A DNA stretch of 64,000 nt from Dyella telluris (lineage in GTDB: Bacteria > Pseudomonadota > Gammaproteobacteria > Xanthomonadales > Rhodanobacteraceae), in contig NZ_CP060412.1 of the NCBI RefSeq assembly GCF_014297575.1, positions 4,588,001-4,652,000 of the forward strand, in the 5' to 3' direction. Position numbers and translations under genes: made by a program. How positions within the stretch are numbered: position 1 is the first letter of the stretch; every line of letters starts with the position of its first letter. The notes under the pieces were generated by a model. The model ran no database searches. It saw only the letters and a program-made list of their open reading frames with translations, and was not told the DNA's origin. Positions 61,112-64,000 of this stretch are shown one piece after another.

Positions 61112-61519
61112 CATTGGTGTCGCTACGGCCTCGACGGCTACGCCCCTTGCGCTGATCGTGGCTCGGCCGGACCATGCATGCAAGGCAGTTGGAGGGTTGA
61201 TCCGTGTCTCTAGCAGCACCAGAAGAGTTCGTCTTTGGGGCGTGCATGGTCCAGGTTTACACCTCGCCCATGGCTCCGCCTGGTTCCGTAGGGTGGGTGG
61301 GGGCGTGGGAGGTTTACACTCTCCCGTGGTACAGGGCGAAGAAACCTATCCATCTTGGACAGACAGATGTCGAGTCCAGCTCTGAACTGGCCCTAGCGTC
61401 CGCTTCCAGCCCGGAGCCGGCAATTGGTTTACTCTGGGCAAGTGAAGCTCGGTACATCTTCCCCTCGGTTTGGTTCCGGGCACGGTTGATGGGCCGAGCT
61501 TCCATCGCCTCGGGGTGCA

Positions 61520-61543
61520 GTCTGCTTTTGACCCACGACGGAC
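61520..61543. repeat. REP-like hairpin, copy B
   Basis: Diverged copy with core TTTTGACCCA between GTCTGC and GACGGAC arms. Confidence 0.55.
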
Positions 61544-61587
61544 ATACTGAAAGCTGAAGGCGTGGTGACAAGGCGTAGGGGCGAGTC

Positions 61588-61923
61588 GTGCGAGCAGGGA
61601 TAAACGTTTCATGTGCCTGGTGCGAGCGAAAGACCTTGATGTCGATCTGGAACCTTATGCCTTCACCTTCGACGGCGCGTGTTTCAGTGAGATGCGAGCA
61701 TTGCCGGCTCAGTTCGACAATACCTTGGCCAGTGTCCGTGACGCTGTCCTTGTCAGCACTGTTCTTCAGTCTTGTCGCGCTCGTTTGTGCTTCGAAGTGG
61801 CTGAGTGATCTGCCGGCATTGGCTTTCATCATTCTGCTGGTATCGCCTTCGGTAACCATCCCGGCTCTGGTAGGTGCATACGTTTTTTTGGTCAGGAGCC
61901 ATATGGGTCGGTATCGCCTATGA
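61588..61923 (+). CDS. Small zinc-ribbon membrane protein, hypothetical
   Basis: About 111 residues (GTG start; the true start may differ, an internal ATG exists at 61639). Two C-x-x-C pairs (SCAWCERK and RCEHCRL) form a plausible zinc ribbon, followed by two hydrophobic helices (VTLSLSALFFSLVALVCASKW and ALAFIILLVSPSVTIPALVGAY). Small proteins of this layout are common and uncharacterised. It ends next to REP-like copy C. No function assigned. Confidence 0.5.
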   Translation: MRAGINVSCAWCERKTLMSIWNLMPSPSTARVSVRCEHCRLSSTIPWPVSVTLSLSALFFSLVALVCASKWLSDLPALAFIILLVSPSVTIPALVGAYVFLVRSHMGRYRL

Positions 61924-61929
61924 CGGTAA

Positions 61930-61957
61930 TGTCCGCTTCCGACCCAAAGCGGACCTT
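61930..61957. repeat. REP-like hairpin, copy C
   Basis: GTCCGCTT-CCGACCC-AAAGCGGAC: near-perfect inverted arms around the shared core, seven bases past the stop of the small membrane protein, where it may act as a terminator or mRNA 3' end stabiliser. Confidence 0.75.
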
Positions 61958-62007
61958 GCGGTGGTGGGCTATCGTAGGTGGGAGCCAGGCGAACAGGGGG
62001 GAGGGTG

Positions 62008-62316
62008 ATGCGCCAATACAGGACGTGGTTTGCTCTGTCTTTCTTTTGGGTTCCTCTGATCGTGGCGCTGCTTTTGAATCCCGGGCGCAACGGAAGTCAT
62101 CTCCCGTCCCTCGGTAGTCCTCAATTAGCACTGCTCGGGTTTTGCGGCCTTTTGATGGTGGTCTATTTTCTGGCCAATGTCAGCGCGGAGAGATTTCGGG
62201 CGGTCTGCTGCAAGCGTGACGTAGCCTCCTGGTCCACCGTGGGACAAGCATGGTTCTCGTTGGCCCTCGGGCTAATGGCCGTGTGGTGGTCAGCAACTAG
62301 TCTGCTGAACCGCTAA
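62008..62316 (+). CDS. Small membrane protein, hypothetical
   Basis: 102 residues from an ATG preceded by a GGGGGGAGGG site. Three hydrophobic stretches (WFALSFFWVPLIVALLL, LALLGFCGLLMVVYFLA, AWFSLALGLMAVWWSATSL) suggest a three-helix inner-membrane protein. No family recognised. Its stop lies inside REP-like copy D, which therefore forms its 3' end. Confidence 0.6.
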   Translation: MRQYRTWFALSFFWVPLIVALLLNPGRNGSHLPSLGSPQLALLGFCGLLMVVYFLANVSAERFRAVCCKRDVASWSTVGQAWFSLALGLMAVWWSATSLLNR

Positions 62317-62344
62317 GGTCCGCTTTCGACCCAAAGCGGACCTT
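62315..62344. repeat. REP-like hairpin, copy D (perfect)
   Basis: Perfect 12-bp arms AAGGTCCGCTTT and AAAGCGGACCTT around a CGACCC loop; the best copy and likely consensus. It overlaps the last base of the upstream stop codon. Confidence 0.85.
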
Positions 62345-62387
62345 GCGAACTGGGCACGGGAAGGCCAGTCGCCATGAAAACCCGGAA

Positions 62388-62648
62388 CTAAAGCGACAGC
62401 CACGAGGATTGGTTCCCATCAAATCGGAAGAGTATCGGCCCTGGGAAGGCGGCGTCTTCTTCGGATAGCAAAACCGTCTCGAGCCAAGCTTCAACTCGCC
62501 AACCCTCACCCGCGGTCATTAGTTCGAGCGCTGTCTGGCCATCGAACACTCGAATTGGCGTGCAATGAAACCACTGCCAGACCGCCGCGCGGTCTGGCTC
62601 AAGGCGATCAGCGAGCAAAAAAATTCGACGGGTTAGGCTATTGGCCAC
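62388..62648 (-). CDS. Small Xre/MbcA/ParS-like (DUF2384-like) protein
   Basis: 86 residues. WQWFHCTPIRVFDGQTALEL followed by MTAGEGWRVEAWLETVL fits the same pattern as the small proteins at 30421 and 45063 (W-x-F/Y...I...TA-x-EL...G...V...L). The ATG lies three bases after the mipA stop on the same strand, so they probably form an operon. No toxin gene is adjacent. Function unknown. Confidence 0.55.
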   Translation of the reverse strand: MANSLTRRIFLLADRLEPDRAAVWQWFHCTPIRVFDGQTALELMTAGEGWRVEAWLETVLLSEEDAAFPGPILFRFDGNQSSWLSL

Positions 62649-62651
62649 GAC

Positions 62652-63428
62652 TTAGAACGTATAGCCCAAGGCAACAAAGTAGCTCTCAGCACGCTTACCG
62701 TTGACCATCGGGCTGTCCTGCACCGCGCTGGGCAGTGCTGTGTAGCGTGCACCACCCGAGACGCTCCACTTCGACGTGAATTTGTAGGACGCCACAATAC
62801 CTACGTAGGGAAGTGTGCCGCCGCCTGGCCGGTAAGAAGGTAGCCCGCTGCGCAGCGCCTCGCTATCACTTACGCCGTAGTAGTAGTTGTTGAGCTCGCC
62901 CGTCATGTACGTGGCGCCTACGGTGGGTACAAAACGCCAGTTGCCATGCACCCACGGATAGCTGTAGTTAGCATCGAAGGAGTCGCCACCACCATGGCCG
63001 GTGATTTCCTTCTGGGCAGTGACTTGCACTATGCCCCAGCTATCGTGATGCCGCCATGCAACACCACCCAATCCCGATAGCTTACGGTCGGAAAGCAATC
63101 GCAGCTGAGGGTTGGTGGTATCCGTGTGGTCGAACTGATTTCCGAGAAGAGAAACGACGGCCGACAGTTCATCATGATCGCTATTGAGAAACTTGTAGCC
63201 GAAGCTGATGCCGCGAAAGTAGATCGACTTTCCTTCGTAGCTGACAAGCGGGAGCGGCCACGGAGTCTTGTCGTAATTGCGGTAGGGGCTCGGGCTCCAT
63301 GCCGCGCCCATGCCGACCGTCCAGCTAGGTTCGCCGTCAGGCTTGGTCTGGGCTAGGACCGGAAAGCAAAGAAGTAGTGCGGAGACTGCTGCCACATAGG
63401 GGGCTGAACGACGGACGCAATTGAGCAT
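62652..63428 (-). CDS. mipA: MipA/OmpV-family outer-membrane protein
   Basis: 258 residues with a signal peptide (SAPYVAAVSALLLCFPVLAQ). MipA/OmpV features: SWTVGMGAAWSPSPYRNYDK near the start, YEGKSIYFRGISFGYKF, LSGLGGVAWRHHDSWG and a C-terminal aromatic strand SYFVALGYTF for barrel insertion. Members scaffold murein hydrolases or act as outer-membrane pores and are often induced by cell-envelope stress. It is divergent from an OmpR-type regulator at 63566, a common arrangement for a regulated mipA. Confidence 0.93.
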   Translation of the reverse strand: MLNCVRRSAPYVAAVSALLLCFPVLAQTKPDGEPSWTVGMGAAWSPSPYRNYDKTPWPLPLVSYEGKSIYFRGISFGYKFLNSDHDELSAVVSLLGNQFDHTDTTNPQLRLLSDRKLSGLGGVAWRHHDSWGIVQVTAQKEITGHGGGDSFDANYSYPWVHGNWRFVPTVGATYMTGELNNYYYGVSDSEALRSGLPSYRPGGGTLPYVGIVASYKFTSKWSVSGGARYTALPSAVQDSPMVNGKRAESYFVALGYTF

Positions 63429-63565
63429 GACGAATGAGGACCACGAGTGGGGGGGGCGGCGCTAGATCCTGCAAACGCTACATTGCCTGAACATTACCGC
63501 TTGATTTTCAATGCGGTGGTAAAGTTTTTGCTGCCACCGATGGCAGGTTAAATTTCTGAAAATCC
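63429..63565. promoter_or_regulatory. Divergent promoter region mipA / response regulator
   Basis: 137 bases between divergent starts, with AT-rich stretches near 63500-63560 and a G7 run near 63450. The expected operator for the OmpR-type regulator should lie here; I could not identify a clear direct repeat. Confidence 0.4.
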
Positions 63566-64000
63566 ATGCGAATTCTTCTGGTCGAAGACGACCCGGACAT
63601 GGCCCAGGCATTGTGCTTGGCCTTGCAAAAGCACGGCATGCTTGCCGACTCGGTTGCGACCTTGGCGCTTGCCACCGCAGCGCTGCGCCAAGACGTACAC
63701 GATCTGGTACTTCTCGATCGGCAGTTGCCCGATGGCGATGGCGTGCAGCTCATCAGCACGGCTCGCAAGATTCGTAGCGATATGCCCGTGATTCTGCTGA
63801 CCGCCCGCAGTGCATTGGCTGACCGTGTGGGTGGGCTCGACCTCGGTGCCGACGACTACCTGGTCAAGCCTTTCGCTATCGAGGAGCTGCTTGCCCGCTT
63901 GCGGGCCGTGTCGCGTCGGCCGGCCCGATCATCGTTGCCGGCCGCTGTCGTGGCAAACGTCCAGTTCGACTTCCAAACACACGAAGCCTTCGTTGACGGA
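63566..64000 (+). CDS. OmpR-family response regulator (3' end outside window)
   Basis: The first 145 residues are visible. The receiver domain opens MRILLVEDDPDMAQAL, with acidic pocket E7-D8-D9, phospho-acceptor D51 (LVLLDRQLPDGDG), the conserved T (ILLTARS) and K in ADDYLVKPF. After a short linker the winged-helix DNA-binding domain begins (VQFDFQTHEAFVDG) and is cut by the window edge. It belongs to the OmpR/PhoB, QseB-like group; a sensor kinase is likely encoded just beyond. Divergence from mipA suggests mipA is its target. Confidence 0.93.
   Translation, partial: MRILLVEDDPDMAQALCLALQKHGMLADSVATLALATAALRQDVHDLVLLDRQLPDGDGVQLISTARKIRSDMPVILLTARSALADRVGGLDLGADDYLVKPFAIEELLARLRAVSRRPARSSLPAAVVANVQFDFQTHEAFVDG

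Larger units (their letters stand above)
60726..61587. other. Intergenic region with repeat remnants
   Basis: About 860 bases after the kinase. Open frames on both strands look spurious. It holds REP-like hairpins (see 61090 and 61520; a weaker copy near 61398). Near 60779-60825 a stretch is similar to 25790-25835, about three quarters of bases matching by eye. A direct repeat of an AGGTTTACAC core occurs at about 61253 and 61310. Confidence 0.45.

Noticed and set aside
60666..61247. A 193-codon minus-strand frame overlapping the kinase end
   Set aside because: Low-complexity R/S/G-rich translation with no recognisable motif, over a repeat-bearing intergenic region.
61204..61557. A 117-codon plus-strand frame
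   Set aside because: No recognisable motif; it runs through two repeat elements.
1..64000. tRNA, rRNA or CRISPR arrays
   Set aside because: I looked for cloverleaf-type ends, rRNA-like blocks and regularly spaced identical repeats by eye and found none; a dedicated scan could still find a tRNA.

Overview
The window looks like a chromosomal segment of a GC-rich gammaproteobacterium, most likely Xanthomonadales/Rhodanobacteraceae (Dyella, Rhodanobacter or Luteibacter-like). This rests on gene content (NsrR with a single-subunit NO reductase, MipA beside an OmpR-type regulator, a PagL-like lipid A deacylase, many AraC regulators) and on small intergenic hairpin repeats built around a TTTCGACCCAAAG core. 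It is an inference from protein style, not a database match. I recognised no rRNA, tRNA or CRISPR.

Region 1 (1-25.0 kb, minus strand) is one giant reading frame. It starts at 23994 and stays open to the window edge (at least 7998 codons), so the C terminus is missing. It begins with a LEPR-XLL motif. About 35 tandem ~103-residue PPC-like beta-sandwich modules follow, then about 17 CARDB-like modules, an IPT/TIG-like domain, an Ig-like domain, a probable beta-propeller and cadherin/He_PIG-like Ig repeats. A periplasmic adaptor (HlyD/MFP) gene sits directly upstream on the same strand. The pair looks like a giant surface or secreted protein with part of its export machinery.

Region 2 (25.0-34.0 kb) starts with a scar of decayed mobile DNA (an IS3-family transposase remnant and weaker fragments). 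A regulator-rich stretch follows: AraC, NarL-type response regulator, AhpD-like protein with a coupled leader ORF, an FNR-type [4Fe-4S] oxygen sensor, a second AraC paralogue, an Rrf2 regulator and an NDH-2-like flavoprotein. Two small Xre/MbcA/ParS-like (DUF2384-like) orphan proteins lie among them.

Region 3 (34.2-45.4 kb) carries a secreted cupin protein followed by an accessory homodimeric pyruvate dehydrogenase E1 without E2/E3. Then comes a three-gene EmrAB/OMF-type tripartite efflux pump, three AraC regulators and a third DUF2384-like ORF.

Region 4 (45.6-51.5 kb, all minus) is a detoxification-style cluster: two epoxide-hydrolase/dehalogenase-like alpha/beta hydrolases, two SDR oxidoreductases, a small DUF2892 membrane protein, an AEC transporter and a TetR regulator, with several strong hairpins and operator-like palindromes.

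Region 5 (51.6-55.2 kb) is a nitric oxide module. nsrR lies upstream of qNorB, both have NsrR-type boxes, and norB ends in a strong terminator. The nearby 7Fe ferredoxin gene fdxA has an FNR-type box and could be served by the FNR homologue encoded at 29.7 kb.

Region 6 (55.4-64 kb) has a further SDR, a PagL-like enzyme, a large two-component sensor with a periplasmic propeller, and a cluster of REP-like hairpins around two small membrane proteins. It ends with a fourth DUF2384-like ORF in an apparent operon with mipA, divergent from an OmpR-family response regulator that runs off the window.
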